Virus record (IMG/VR): IMGVR_UViG_3300020187_000102
Location: 1 to 35,095 of that record
DNA length: 35,095 bases
Origin: a virus
Reading direction: 5' to 3' (one strand)
Shown here: in pieces, positions 1 to 7,600 of the stretch
Numbering within the stretch: the first letter of the stretch is position 1
Layout: every line of letters starts with the position of its first letter
Notes under the pieces: model-generated
Told to the model about the DNA's origin: nothing
The model's database searches: none
What the model saw: the letters and a program-made list of their open reading frames with translations, nothing else
Program-made: the position numbers and the translations under genes

Positions 1-159
1 CGCTCGGCGCATACGTCAATAAAATTTAAACCCGCTGCCGCTGTAATAGCAGTCAAGGTTCCCGTCCCCATCTCAACCATCAATTTATTTGCTTGCTGAT
101 CTTTTAGCGGATCAACCCAAGCCCAGCCGCGAGGTTGCCAATTCACTTTGGTAAACTTT
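1..159. repeat. Left copy of 159-bp terminal overlap
   Basis: Positions 1-159 match 34937-35095 at 157 of 159 bases. The differences are at 27 (T against C) and 33 (C against T). The repeat lies inside the portal coding sequence and keeps its frame, so it is most simply the closure overlap of a circular or permuted genome, not a biological terminal repeat. Confidence 0.95.
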
Positions 160-1379
160 TTAAACTTCTTTTCTGGCAAATTAAGCGCTTGTGTTCTTAG
201 CGACTGAGATAGCCACGCTTGGTAAACAGGACGATGTAATTGTTCAGCGACCCACTTTTGCAGTATTCGCCAATGTTCACGCTCTTCTAAAACGCCACTT
301 CTTATGGAGCTAAAGTTAACTCCCTCAAGGTCGTTTGCTAGGCCGTTGTAAGCCACATTAAGCCCACTAGACGCGCCTCTTAGCACAGTCTTGATAAACA
401 CTTGGTAGGCTGAATTGGGGTGGCTAGGGTCGAAAGTCTCAACGCTCATCCCTGCTGGAAGCTGTTCAAAGACTCCTGGTTCCATATCAGTTAATAAATT
501 ACCTGACTCATCCTCTTCACCTACATAAGAATCAGAATCAGGGGAAGTGTAGAAGCCCATTTTACTTGCGCCAATACGCGCAGCAATTAGCTCTGCCTCT
601 TCATAGCCAGCCACCATATTTAAACGCTTCATAGCGGTATTCATCCAAGGGATGCCGCGCATTTGACTTGGCCGTTCTGCTATAAATAAGTGGCAAATAT
701 CAGTGGCAGGAACGCGGTTATATTTTCTGCCCTTGTACATAATGGAGGTTTCATTGGGGTGGTCAGTTAAAAGATGGTAGGCCACTGGCGCATCCCATTC
801 ATTAACTTCAACCGACATAATTATTCGATTGCCATTAGCTAGCGTTAGGTTAAAATCCTCGTCTAAATGATCTGCTTCAATAATCTGAACGGCAAAGCCA
901 AAAGGATTATCAAAGTTACGAACCTTAACCACTAAAACTTCACCATCTCTAGCAACACTTTCAATTACGAGCCGCTGAATATCTACCCACGATAATCGAC
1001 CTGTAACTGAGCAATTCTCAGGTAGGCTCCATTCAGCAAAGGCTTCCTCAATGGTGTCGTTATCTTGCTTGTCCAGCGAACCATCTTCTCTCACTGAACG
1101 CGCTTGAAGTTGAATCCCATGAACGCCAACAACATTGGCCTTAACCATCTTTAAGAACTTAGAGGCGTAATCATTATCCATTGCTAGCTGTCGTGATCTA
1201 GCTCGCATAACTCTCAAGCTAACTTCTAGCTCTCCATTGGAGGTTAGCGTAGAGCCTTTGAAATCTTGCGTAAGGCGGTCAATAACACTAGAGCCATATC
1301 TGCGTAAAGCTGTTTTCCGTTTTTTCCCAGTAGGATTTTCTGGCTTGTTTCTCTTGTCTAAAAAGCTCAAGATTCCCAT
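1..1379 (-). CDS. Portal protein, N-terminal part (gene continues at right end)
   Basis: This is the dodecameric portal of the capsid vertex, where DNA enters and the tail attaches. I translated it by hand from ATG at 1377-1379; the frame stays open to base 1. Joining across the terminal overlap to the stop at 34852 gives 487 residues, close to the lambda gpB family (Phage_portal_2). Typical stretches are the N-terminal RARSRQLAMDNDYASKFLKM and WMNTAMKRLNMVAGYEEAEL in the middle. The ATG directly follows the stop of the upstream connector gene, which indicates translational coupling. Order (terminase, connector, portal, protease/capsid) matches lambda. The family call is firm; only the split is an artefact of where the circle was opened. 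Confidence 0.92.
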   Translation of the reverse strand, partial: MGILSFLDKRNKPENPTGKKRKTALRRYGSSVIDRLTQDFKGSTLTSNGELEVSLRVMRARSRQLAMDNDYASKFLKMVKANVVGVHGIQLQARSVREDGSLDKQDNDTIEEAFAEWSLPENCSVTGRLSWVDIQRLVIESVARDGEVLVVKVRNFDNPFGFAVQIIEADHLDEDFNLTLANGNRIIMSVEVNEWDAPVAYHLLTDHPNETSIMYKGRKYNRVPATDICHLFIAERPSQMRGIPWMNTAMKRLNMVAGYEEAELIAARIGASKMGFYTSPDSDSYVGEEDESGNLLTDMEPGVFEQLPAGMSVETFDPSHPNSAYQVFIKTVLRGASSGLNVAYNGLANDLEGVNFSSIRSGVLEEREHWRILQKWVAEQLHRPVYQAWLSQSLRTQALNLPEKKFKKFTKVNWQPRGWAWVDPLKDQQANKLMVEMGTGTLTAITAAAGLNFIDVCAE

Positions 1380-1967
1380 TTAAACAAACCTCGCTTTTAT
1401 TGTTCCAGATTGGCCCAGACCAGCTTTAATACGCTCCATGCGAACTTCTTTCACATATTTAGCCGCGTATCTGTCTCGCCAAACCATAAGGTCAGGAAGT
1501 GGGATTCTAGTTATTGATCGACCAGCAATGGAGTAGCCCATTTGATCTTTGGTTGCTCGTCCAGCTAGTAAAGCGTCAATAGCATCTAGCATCGCTTTGT
1601 TGTTAGAGCGGGGGTCGGTTGTTGCTGTGGCTTTATTCGGCTGAATAATAAATGCGCCAGAATCTAAAGTAATGCGCTCGTTATCAGATGTGCGCTTGAT
1701 GTACATCTGCCAATGGTAACGCCCAGCGCTGTAGTTCGCTGTCGTAGAAGCAGGAATAATAATCTGATAGTTAGAGCCAGAAGCGGAAGCTGTCGCTGTA
1801 ATGGATACAGTTCCCGCGCCTTCTTTTCTAGCGGTATAACTGAGGGAATAAGAGGCTGGGGGATAATCGCCGCCTATATCAACTCTAGTCCAAGCCACTC
1901 TATCCCCTGCCGTAAATGACAAAGGTTCTGTGGTCGTGAAGCTAGATGTGTCGAAAAGGTTAGCCAT
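1380..1967 (-). CDS. Probable head-tail connector, gpW-like C-terminus with an added N-terminal beta domain
   Basis: A 195-residue protein in the slot where lambda has the 68-residue connector gpW, between terminase and portal. The C-terminal part (about 125-175, from MLDAIDALLAGRATKDQMGY to RDRYAAKYVKEVR) has the gpW pattern of helix, beta hairpin and helix, including the LLAGRA...I...LPDLMVWRDRYAAKY layout. The first about 110 residues are Ser/Thr-rich and read like an Ig-like beta sandwich (AGDRVAW, YSLSYTARKEGAGTVSI, GRYHWQMYIKR). If correct, it sits under the portal to close the capsid and receive the tail. Placement is well supported; the gpW relationship rests on pattern alone. Confidence 0.55.
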   Translation of the reverse strand: MANLFDTSSFTTTEPLSFTAGDRVAWTRVDIGGDYPPASYSLSYTARKEGAGTVSITATASASGSNYQIIIPASTTANYSAGRYHWQMYIKRTSDNERITLDSGAFIIQPNKATATTDPRSNNKAMLDAIDALLAGRATKDQMGYSIAGRSITRIPLPDLMVWRDRYAAKYVKEVRMERIKAGLGQSGTIKARFV

Positions 1968-2027
1968 TCTGCGCCCAAAGCATTGATTTATGCTGTTGGG
2001 TTAGCTGTCTTTGTCGCTAAAAGCAAG

Positions 2028-2270
2028 TCACCGCGATTGAGTAACTTCTTGGGTGTTCATAAATGCGTATGATCTGTTGTCGAGAACTTCAATCACCATG
2101 CCTATAAAACGAAGGGTCGGTAATTCATCGTCATAAAGATTAAAGCAATACTCCTCTCCAATCTCTATGTCGTCCACACCAAACACCCTGCCTGAGATGT
2201 TTCCATCAAGGTCGTTTGCTGCGTCAAGTATCCACTGGTCTTGCGCTAAATGTAGGTCAGATAAAGGCAT
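2028..2270 (-). CDS. Small acidic hypothetical protein
   Basis: An 80-residue acidic protein (DLDGN, VDDIEIGEEYCFNLYDDE) with beta-rich character: FGVDDIEIGEEYCF and LRFIGMVIEVLDNRSYAF look like paired strands of a small barrel. It is the first leftward gene after the rightward cargo block, 60 bp ahead of the connector gene. It could be a minor head protein or part of the cargo insertion. I do not recognise a family. Its start lies only about 55 bp from the divergent cargo promoter. Confidence 0.55.
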   Translation of the reverse strand: MPLSDLHLAQDQWILDAANDLDGNISGRVFGVDDIEIGEEYCFNLYDDELPTLRFIGMVIEVLDNRSYAFMNTQEVTQSR

Positions 2271-2325
2271 AAATCATTCTAACATCATAAATATAAAAAT
2301 AATTGAATTAAATTGGATTATCGAC

Positions 2326-2353
2326 TTGCATAGGTAGCGCATTGTGCTATTAT
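2326..2353 (+). promoter_or_regulatory. Predicted sigma70 promoter of the cargo block
   Basis: A -35 TTGCAT at 2326-2331 and a -10 TATTAT at 2348-2353 are separated by 16 bp, in the AT-rich gap between two divergent genes. It would start RNA about 30 bases before the amidoligase ATG. This strand opposes all surrounding late genes, so the block needs its own promoter. Confidence 0.6.
2335..2349. promoter_or_regulatory. Operator-like inverted repeat in the promoter spacer
   Basis: TAGCGCATTGTGCTA is an imperfect palindrome: six of seven arm positions pair around the central T. It fills the gap between the -35 and -10 boxes, where a bound protein would block polymerase. It does not match the CI/Cro operator (TGTAA-N6-T[AT][AT]CA), so a different regulator is implied, perhaps the HTH protein encoded in the same block. 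Confidence 0.4.
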
Positions 2354-2389
2354 AGATACATACAAACAACGCAGCAAAAGGAACACACC

Positions 2390-3166
2390 ATGAGCCAAGT
2401 TACTAAATTCGGAATTGAAATTGAAGCCATTGCTCCTAGCCACATGGGACGCGAGGCGCTAGCCGCTAGAATTTCAGAGTTAGCAGATGTTGATTGCGTA
2501 TTTGAAGGTTACAACCACCGCACACGCGCACACTGGAAGATTGTTACAGATGCTAGCTTGAGCGGTGACGGCGTTTGTTTTGAAGTAGTTTCGCCAATCT
2601 TAGATGGTGAAGATGGTTTAGCCCAAGTTACCCGCGTAATGGATGCGCTTGAGGCTTTAGATTGCACAGTTAATCGTAGCTGCGGCTTACACGTTCATCA
2701 TGACGCTAGAGAGTGGAATGTAAAAGAGCTTAGAAATATTTCTCGCTTATGGGTTAAGTATGAAACAGTTATTGACCAAATCATGCCACCATCACGCAGA
2801 GGTAACGCAGGGCGTTGGTGCAGAAGCAATGTTACAAGCTCAATGCCACGCCAGCTTGCCGCCATAAGCCGCTGCAACACTGTTGATGATGTTATCCAAA
2901 CCATGAGTGGCGGCAGCCGCTACGTTAAGCTAAATCTTCATAGCAAGCTAGTTCATGGCACTGTTGAGTTTCGCCAGCACAGCGGAACAGTAAGCGCCGA
3001 GAAAGCAGTAAATTGGATCAAGCTGACCGCTGGATTTATGCGTAGCGCAGAACGCGCCACTCGCATTAATGTTGCTGGCACAGGTAAATTTGAGAATCTT
3101 GCCAAGATTGGCAAAGATCGTATGTTAACCAAGTATTTAAAAAACCGCCGCGCAGAAGTGGCATAA
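2390..3166 (+). CDS. Amidoligase (Amidoligase_2, glutamine-synthetase/GCS fold)
   Basis: A 258-residue enzyme expected to use ATP to join an amino acid to an amine or peptide through an amide bond. Family hallmarks are visible: the metal-binding FGIEIEAI near the N-terminus, DASL...CFEVVSPIL, CGLHVHHDA, and VEFRQHSGT followed by WIKLT. The start is the ATG at 2390, six bases after AAGGAA; an upstream start at 2342 would add an unrelated leader. It leads a rightward block inserted between leftward late genes, and the next gene is a gamma-glutamylcyclotransferase. Amidoligase/cyclotransferase pairs are a known association from comparative genomics of this superfamily, proposed to make or edit gamma-glutamyl or peptide conjugates. 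The substrate here is unknown. Confidence 0.88.
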   Translation: MSQVTKFGIEIEAIAPSHMGREALAARISELADVDCVFEGYNHRTRAHWKIVTDASLSGDGVCFEVVSPILDGEDGLAQVTRVMDALEALDCTVNRSCGLHVHHDAREWNVKELRNISRLWVKYETVIDQIMPPSRRGNAGRWCRSNVTSSMPRQLAAISRCNTVDDVIQTMSGGSRYVKLNLHSKLVHGTVEFRQHSGTVSAEKAVNWIKLTAGFMRSAERATRINVAGTGKFENLAKIGKDRMLTKYLKNRRAEVA

Positions 3167-3227
3167 CGGGAGAGTTATTATGGGCAAGTTAAAAAATTCA
3201 CAAATAATCAAAAACGAGGAATTACCA

Positions 3228-3716
3228 ATGACTAAATTATATTTTGCATACGGCGCTAATACTGACATGGATAGTATGAGCATGCGCTGCCCAAAAGCCA
3301 AGCCAGTTGGCAGGGGTACGCTTTGGGATTACATGCTAGTGTTTAGACGCGTTGCTGACATTATCCGCAATAATAACCACGTTGTTCAAGGCGGTTTGTG
3401 GGAGATTACCGCTGACTGTGAGGCATCACTTGATCGTTTCGAGGGCTTCCCTAACTTTTACACCAAGCGTGAGGTATCTGTTGTTGTTAAAGGTTCTGAT
3501 CGTCCAGTAAAAGCTATGGCTTATGTGATGAATACTGATGATACGCTGTTCACGCCACCGCCTAGCAGTTACCACGCGACACTACAGCGCGGGTATAAGC
3601 ATTTTGATATTGATTATCAACAGCTAGCGGAAGGTGTAGAGCGCAGCAAAGTTGATGCTTTGCCTGAGTTTGAATTTGATCAGCCTAACGATGATTTTTA
3701 TTATGATCAAGTATAG
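3228..3716 (+). CDS. Gamma-glutamylcyclotransferase-like protein (GGCT/AIG2 fold)
   Basis: A 162-residue GGCT/AIG2-type enzyme. The N-terminal LYFAYGANTDMDSM is the family's substrate loop (YGxN), and LDRFEGFPNFYTKREV carries the catalytic glutamate region. GGCT enzymes release 5-oxoproline from gamma-glutamyl amines, so this could remove or remodel what the preceding amidoligase attaches. I chose ATG 3228 because GAGGAA lies just upstream and the YGxN strand then begins at once; the earlier ATG at 3180 gives a polar extension. The C-terminus is very acidic and aromatic (FEFDQPNDDFYYDQV) and overlaps the next gene by 14 bases. The family call is strong; the partner relation is inferred from adjacency. 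Confidence 0.88.
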   Translation: MTKLYFAYGANTDMDSMSMRCPKAKPVGRGTLWDYMLVFRRVADIIRNNNHVVQGGLWEITADCEASLDRFEGFPNFYTKREVSVVVKGSDRPVKAMAYVMNTDDTLFTPPPSSYHATLQRGYKHFDIDYQQLAEGVERSKVDALPEFEFDQPNDDFYYDQV

Positions 3717-3909
3717 CAATAACGCAGAGCTTGCCGCTCTGCTAAAGCTTCACGGGCTTAGTAGCCAAGCAGTAGTTGACCTTTACGCTGGTGACGGCGT
3801 GAGGGTTAGCATCAGCACCATTGAGAAATGGAGGGCTGTTGGCAAAGGCATTAGGAATATGCCAGATGTATCACTGGCGCTACTAAAGCGTATACTGGAT
3901 GAACAATAA
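3703..3909 (+). CDS. Small helix-turn-helix protein of the cargo block
   Basis: A 68-residue protein beginning MIKYSNNAELAALLKLHG. The segment LAALLKLHGLSSQAVVDLYAGDGVRVSISTIEKWRAVGKGIRNMP has Cro/YdaS-like helix-turn-helix spacing, with STIEKW as a plausible recognition helix start. Its start is inside the end of the cyclotransferase gene (14-base overlap) and its stop overlaps the next ATG (TAATG), so it is translated with the block. A likely job is autoregulation through the palindrome at 2335-2349, but nothing in the sequence proves that target. Confidence 0.6.
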   Translation: MIKYSNNAELAALLKLHGLSSQAVVDLYAGDGVRVSISTIEKWRAVGKGIRNMPDVSLALLKRILDEQ

Positions 3910-4025
3910 TGACCAAGAGAAACCGCATTAAATGCCTAAGCAAAAGCTTGGAAAAAGCTTACAAAAAAGCTGATAAATCCAAGACTAGAAAAGCTGGAAA
4001 AAAAGAAATAGCAGGAGAATCATAA
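3909..4025 (+). CDS. 38-residue lysine-rich small protein
   Basis: Not a long reading frame, but its start and stop are each joined to neighbours by TAATG overlaps, which favours a real coupled gene. It encodes MTKRNRIKCLSKSLEKAYKK followed by a second lysine-rich half: 14 of 38 residues are Lys or Arg against 4 acidic, with one Cys. Such a peptide could bind nucleic acid or an acidic partner. GCAGGAGAATC within its end supplies the ribosome-binding site for the next gene. No family recognised. Confidence 0.45.
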   Translation: MTKRNRIKCLSKSLEKAYKKADKSKTRKAGKKEIAGES

Positions 4026-4270
4026 TGGACGAGTTTGATCTAAAAGTTAAGAGAGAAATATTTGTAAAAACTGCGGAAGTTAGGGTGAACCGAGCTTTAA
4101 AACATATAAAAATAATTGGAGCCTTGAACGACAAAAGCGCCTATGTATACAGTGACGCTGATGTAAAAAAAATAGTTAAAGCGCTTAAAGATGCTGTTTT
4201 AGAAATCGAGACTAAATTTAAAGAGCCTGTAATTATTAATAAAAAAGAAAAGTTTAAACTAGAGGAATAA
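4025..4270 (+). CDS. Hypothetical helical protein
   Basis: An 81-residue, Lys/Glu-rich and mostly helical protein. It shows alternating hydrophobics in REIFVKTAEVRVNRALKHIK and DVKKIVKALKDAVLEIETKF. AGGAG lies about eight bases before the ATG, the start overlaps the preceding stop, and the next gene starts three bases after its stop. I do not recognise a family; it belongs to the cargo block by strand and spacing. Confidence 0.6.
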   Translation: MDEFDLKVKREIFVKTAEVRVNRALKHIKIIGALNDKSAYVYSDADVKKIVKALKDAVLEIETKFKEPVIINKKEKFKLEE

Positions 4271-4273
4271 AAA

Positions 4274-4447
4274 ATGAAAAATGAAACTTTAAATTATGTG
4301 CGAGTGGCAAGAGAATCAAAAGATAATCATAATGGTTTTCTTTACGTTCACAATTGGCCGACAGGATTTCAAGAGTTAATTTTTAGCTCAAAAAAATCTG
4401 CCGAAACTTGGATTAAAATTCAAAATGAAAGAATTACCAGCGACTAA
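4274..4447 (+). CDS. 57-residue hypothetical protein ending the cargo block
   Basis: Encodes MKNETLNYVRVARESKDNHN and a tail with NWPTGF...SSKKSAETWIKIQ. AGAGGAATAAAA precedes the ATG. The 3' end overlaps the convergent large-terminase gene by 14 bases, so there is no room for a terminator between the two transcription units. The pattern of a strand-rich start and SAETWIK helix resembles small phage proteins of unknown role. It is too short for a firm call. Confidence 0.5.
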   Translation: MKNETLNYVRVARESKDNHNGFLYVHNWPTGFQELIFSSKKSAETWIKIQNERITSD

Positions 4448-6239
4448 CGAAACTACTGGATCGGCGCTTAGGTGAGCTTTTGGTTTTTCTTTGTGTACTG
4501 GTTGGCATAGGCTCCTCCACTAATACTGGGGGAGCTATTTTTCTGGCCCTAACTTTTAACAGATCAGGGTTTAAATTATTTAACGCTGCATAAGCGTAAA
4601 CAAAACAATCAAGCGCCTCGTTTCGCTCTCTAGTTTTAACCCATTCTAAAACTGAAAAGCCTTTCCTAAACTTAGTAACCAATTTTTCTGCCGTTAACTG
4701 AGCAAAAAACTCCTCGTCTAAATCTGCTGAAAAATGCACCTTATCATTATGAAGCCAAGAATAAACAGTTCGCTTGGCTGTATCCACGCCAACCTGATAC
4801 AGCATGACCCTCTGCCGCCCTGTTTGCCTTGGAGTGCTTGTTAATGGCCTACCCATACCACTAACACCCTTAATAGCAAAAACCCTTCTGCCAGCCCTTG
4901 GCTTGGTAAAGGCGTAAGCATGTTCAGTTAAATAACCAGAATCCACAGCCACGCCAATAATCTTATGACCACAGTAAGTTTTTAAAAGAAATGAATCTAA
5001 ATTTGCCCAGACTTCTTTTTCTGTAGGCTCTCCATAAAAGACCTTCTGAGTAAATATCCAAGGCTCATTATCAAGACCCCACCCAACTACTTGAACCTCT
5101 ATCCTGTCTTTTTGAACATCGACCCCCGCCGTGAGAATTAAAACATCATCGGGTATTGCCGTTAAATCATAAGCTTCTCTTTTTGACATTAAGCTATCAC
5201 CTTCGACTGTTTCGCCCTCCTCTTCCCACGTTTCGCCAAGGCTTGTATTGACCCAAGCTTTTAAAGTTTCTGGCGACCTTTTTGCAGACAGAAAATCCTC
5301 AACAACTTCTGACCATTTTCGCCAAGGTGAATAAAGCTCATTGATGTGAAACCCTGCTGTTTTGCCTTCGATTCCAGTAGCTATCCACTCCCCCTCTTTT
5401 AGCATCCAAGGTTTGCTCGACTCTTCAATAATTGACCCACAATGTTCACACACGCAATGACATTTTTTAGGCTCGTTTTCGGGCCATTGAATATTGGCCC
5501 ATTTCAAAGTTTGCTTAGTTTTGCACTCTGGGCAAGGCACATGATAACGCCGCTGATCAGATTGCTCCCATTCCATTTCTATTCTTGAGACCCCTTTAAC
5601 AGTTGGAGTGCTAGTTAAAATAATTTTACGATTCCAAAAGGTTGTTGTTCTCTTTCTTGCGAGGGTTACAGGATCACCCTCGGTTCCTGCTGATAAAGGG
5701 TATCTGTCAACCTCATCAGCCATTACCAATCGAATAGGTCGGCTAGCCAAGCTAGCTGGGCTGTTGCTGCCGCCAATGGTGATATGACCGCCAGCAAAGC
5801 TTTTGTGCATGGTTGTGTTTCCACTATCTCTTGATCTAGGGCTTTTGATTAAACCAGATAGAATTGGGGTGTCTCTTATCATTGGAGCAAGCCGATCTTG
5901 CGACCACGTTTTCCCCATTTCAACTGTCGGTTGAAGCACAAGTATAGGCGCTGGATCTTGCACCATGTAATAACCGACAACATTGTTCAACACTTCTGTT
6001 TTGCCAATTTGTGCCGATGACATAATCACCACTGTTTCAATGTTGCGCTCGTTCACTGCATCCAGCATGCCCCTTTGATAAGGAGCGCGGTCAGTTCTCC
6101 ATTGCCCTGCCTCTGCGGAAGATTCTGCTGACAGGCGGCGGTAAGTATCAGCCCACTCACTCACTTTCAGTAATGGTGGGGGTGTCCATATCTTTGAAAC
6201 TCTGTTCCACGCGTTTTCTAAATTTGTCAGGCAATCCAT
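4434..6239 (-). CDS. Terminase large subunit, GpA family
   Basis: The 601-residue packaging motor and nuclease. The ATPase half has a Walker A-type SSAQIGKT at 74-81 and Walker B LVMADEVD around 171-178. A cysteine cluster at about 236-267 (CPEC, then CHCVCEHCG) resembles a zinc finger. The nuclease half begins near GVDVQKDR (Asp374) and continues through AVDSGYL. The N-terminal KVSEWADTYRRLS is typical of lambda gpA relatives. GpA-type terminases usually cut at cos sites, so a cos-packaged genome is expected. The start overlaps the small subunit by 83 bases. No clear Shine-Dalgarno is seen before 6239, so coupling to TerS translation is likely. Confidence 0.95.
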   Translation of the reverse strand: MDCLTNLENAWNRVSKIWTPPPLLKVSEWADTYRRLSAESSAEAGQWRTDRAPYQRGMLDAVNERNIETVVIMSSAQIGKTEVLNNVVGYYMVQDPAPILVLQPTVEMGKTWSQDRLAPMIRDTPILSGLIKSPRSRDSGNTTMHKSFAGGHITIGGSNSPASLASRPIRLVMADEVDRYPLSAGTEGDPVTLARKRTTTFWNRKIILTSTPTVKGVSRIEMEWEQSDQRRYHVPCPECKTKQTLKWANIQWPENEPKKCHCVCEHCGSIIEESSKPWMLKEGEWIATGIEGKTAGFHINELYSPWRKWSEVVEDFLSAKRSPETLKAWVNTSLGETWEEEGETVEGDSLMSKREAYDLTAIPDDVLILTAGVDVQKDRIEVQVVGWGLDNEPWIFTQKVFYGEPTEKEVWANLDSFLLKTYCGHKIIGVAVDSGYLTEHAYAFTKPRAGRRVFAIKGVSGMGRPLTSTPRQTGRQRVMLYQVGVDTAKRTVYSWLHNDKVHFSADLDEEFFAQLTAEKLVTKFRKGFSVLEWVKTRERNEALDCFVYAYAALNNLNPDLLKVRARKIAPPVLVEEPMPTSTQRKTKSSPKRRSSSFVSRW

Positions 6240-6696
6240 CGTTTGATAACTCCGTTAAAGCTTCCGTAATTTCTACTTTTATAATCTGCTCGGCCTCTCC
6301 AAAGTCTTTAGCTGCTATAACTAGGCTAGCTGTTTTTGAGGGTACTCCCAGCAATTTTGATTTAGCATTAGCGGTATAGTGCTGCCAACATTCGACCACC
6401 CACTCAACTTGTATGTATTCGCCCCGCATTTCCCCGACTTCTATTTCAATGCGATCCGCTTGAGCTTTTGCTAGCCTCGTTCTTTCCGAGTGCAAATCAG
6501 TAGCGGCGACCTCTTTACCAAAAGCCCTCTCTCTTAAAAACCTAACATAGCCTCTCACACATTTAATTAAATCCCAGCGGCCTTTTTCTTGCGGCTTAGG
6601 GATCACTCCATCATCTGCTAGCCTCCTGATGTGGCGCTCAGAAAGGTCTAAAACAGAAGCAATTACAGCAATTGGGTAAGTGTTTCTATCAGCCAT
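6157..6696 (-). CDS. Terminase small subunit, Nu1-like
   Basis: A 179-residue DNA-recognition subunit. A MerR-like winged helix opens the protein (YPIAVIASVLDLSERHIRRLADDGVIPKP), as in lambda Nu1, and a long charged helix follows (LHSERTRLAKAQADRIEIEVGEMRGEYI), a feature shared by Nu1-type subunits. It binds cos-type DNA and hands it to the large subunit. Its ATG overlaps the stop of the upstream ParB-like gene (TAATG), so there is no non-coding DNA before it; a cos site in the usual lambda position directly upstream would have to lie in coding sequence. Confidence 0.88.
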   Translation of the reverse strand: MADRNTYPIAVIASVLDLSERHIRRLADDGVIPKPQEKGRWDLIKCVRGYVRFLRERAFGKEVAATDLHSERTRLAKAQADRIEIEVGEMRGEYIQVEWVVECWQHYTANAKSKLLGVPSKTASLVIAAKDFGEAEQIIKVEITEALTELSNDGLPDKFRKRVEQSFKDMDTPTITESE

Positions 6697-7193
6697 TATT
6701 TAGGAACCCACGCCTCACTATACCTGTGAGCCTCAATCTTTAGCGCTTTAAAAACATTGTCCTGTAAGAGCAACTCGACCTCATCTTTAGTTGCTCCAAT
6801 TGCTTCTTTAACTTCGTCAATTGTGTACTCATATTCCTGAACAACAATTTTAATCAACTCAGCCATTTTTACGCTAGCGTGAACACCCTTTGCCCTGTTA
6901 ATGCGAACAGTCAAAAGCATGCGCTCTGGCTCGGATAACTGCAACACAGTGCATGGGACTTTGCCGCCACTTAGCGCTTTAACCTTTTTAGAAGTCTTGG
7001 CGAGAGTTACCCTGTGAAACCCATCAATAATGACATTATCTTGGGTGACTAGAATGGGCTGAATCCATCCGTTCTTTAACAGCGAATGTTCAAGCAATCT
7101 AAACTCATGCCGCAGCACTACGTTAGGATTATAGTCATTAGCAGTGAGTAGCTCTGCATCTATCCACTCAATTGAATCTATAGGATGCTTCAC
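6696..7193 (-). CDS. ParB-like nuclease-domain protein (second ParB)
   Basis: A 165-residue protein with a ParB/sulfiredoxin-type N-terminal domain: IEWIDAELLTANDYNPNVV, LLKNGWIQPILVTQDNVIIDGFHRVTLAK, then VPCTVLQLSEPERMLLTVRINRAKG. The NPN and DGFHR motifs are the conserved nucleotide-binding parts of ParB folds. The start is GTG at 7191-7193, preceded by GGGGAG at five bases and overlapping the upstream stop by four. It ends against the terminase small subunit. ParB-type proteins bind and hydrolyse CTP or act as nucleases; in phages they often sit beside PAPS-reductase homologues, as here. The specific role is unknown. Confidence 0.8.
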   Translation of the reverse strand: MKHPIDSIEWIDAELLTANDYNPNVVLRHEFRLLEHSLLKNGWIQPILVTQDNVIIDGFHRVTLAKTSKKVKALSGGKVPCTVLQLSEPERMLLTVRINRAKGVHASVKMAELIKIVVQEYEYTIDEVKEAIGATKDEVELLLQDNVFKALKIEAHRYSEAWVPK

Positions 7194-7600
7194 TGAATCT
7201 CCCCTTTATAAATATCTGTACTTAGCAGTTCCCACCAAGTTCTACCTTCTTTGTATTCAAAATAATCCATATCTTCCCAGCGACTAGAGCGTAAGAATAA
7301 TGACCCCATACTTGGGATAAAAAGTTGAACACCATTTCTTCTTATATCTTCTTTGTATTCATTCCACCGATTAGGAAACCTAAACCGCAAATGCAGCATG
7401 GCATGGCATCGACCACAAAGAGAGTGCATGCTTGCAAAATAATCCTCCTTTGTTGGCCCATAATCTTCGGCGTGCCTCATGGTGTTTAAATGTTGACCAC
7501 ACATTTCGCAATCGGATACTTTAGGCTTATCCACTGCGCCCCTGTATTTAGTTGACATTTTTATTCTGGTTTTGCCAGACCACTGTTTATAATCTTTCAT
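7190..7600 (-). CDS. HNH-like zinc protein
   Basis: A 136-residue protein with two cysteine pairs: CEMCGQHL near residue 32 and LCGRCHAMLHLRFRFP near residue 61, the latter resembling the C-x-x-C-H...H end of an HNH nuclease. The intervening MRHAEDYGPTKEDYFASMHS carries further histidines. The aromatic C-terminus (WEDMDYFEYKEGRTWWELL) is unusual. The start overlaps the upstream stop by four bases (ATGA) and the end overlaps the ParB-like GTG the same way, so it is a coupled member of the cassette. It could be a nuclease or only a zinc-bound adaptor; the catalytic His-Asn-His set is not clearly complete. Confidence 0.6.
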   Translation of the reverse strand: MKDYKQWSGKTRIKMSTKYRGAVDKPKVSDCEMCGQHLNTMRHAEDYGPTKEDYFASMHSLCGRCHAMLHLRFRFPNRWNEYKEDIRRNGVQLFIPSMGSLFLRSSRWEDMDYFEYKEGRTWWELLSTDIYKGEIQ

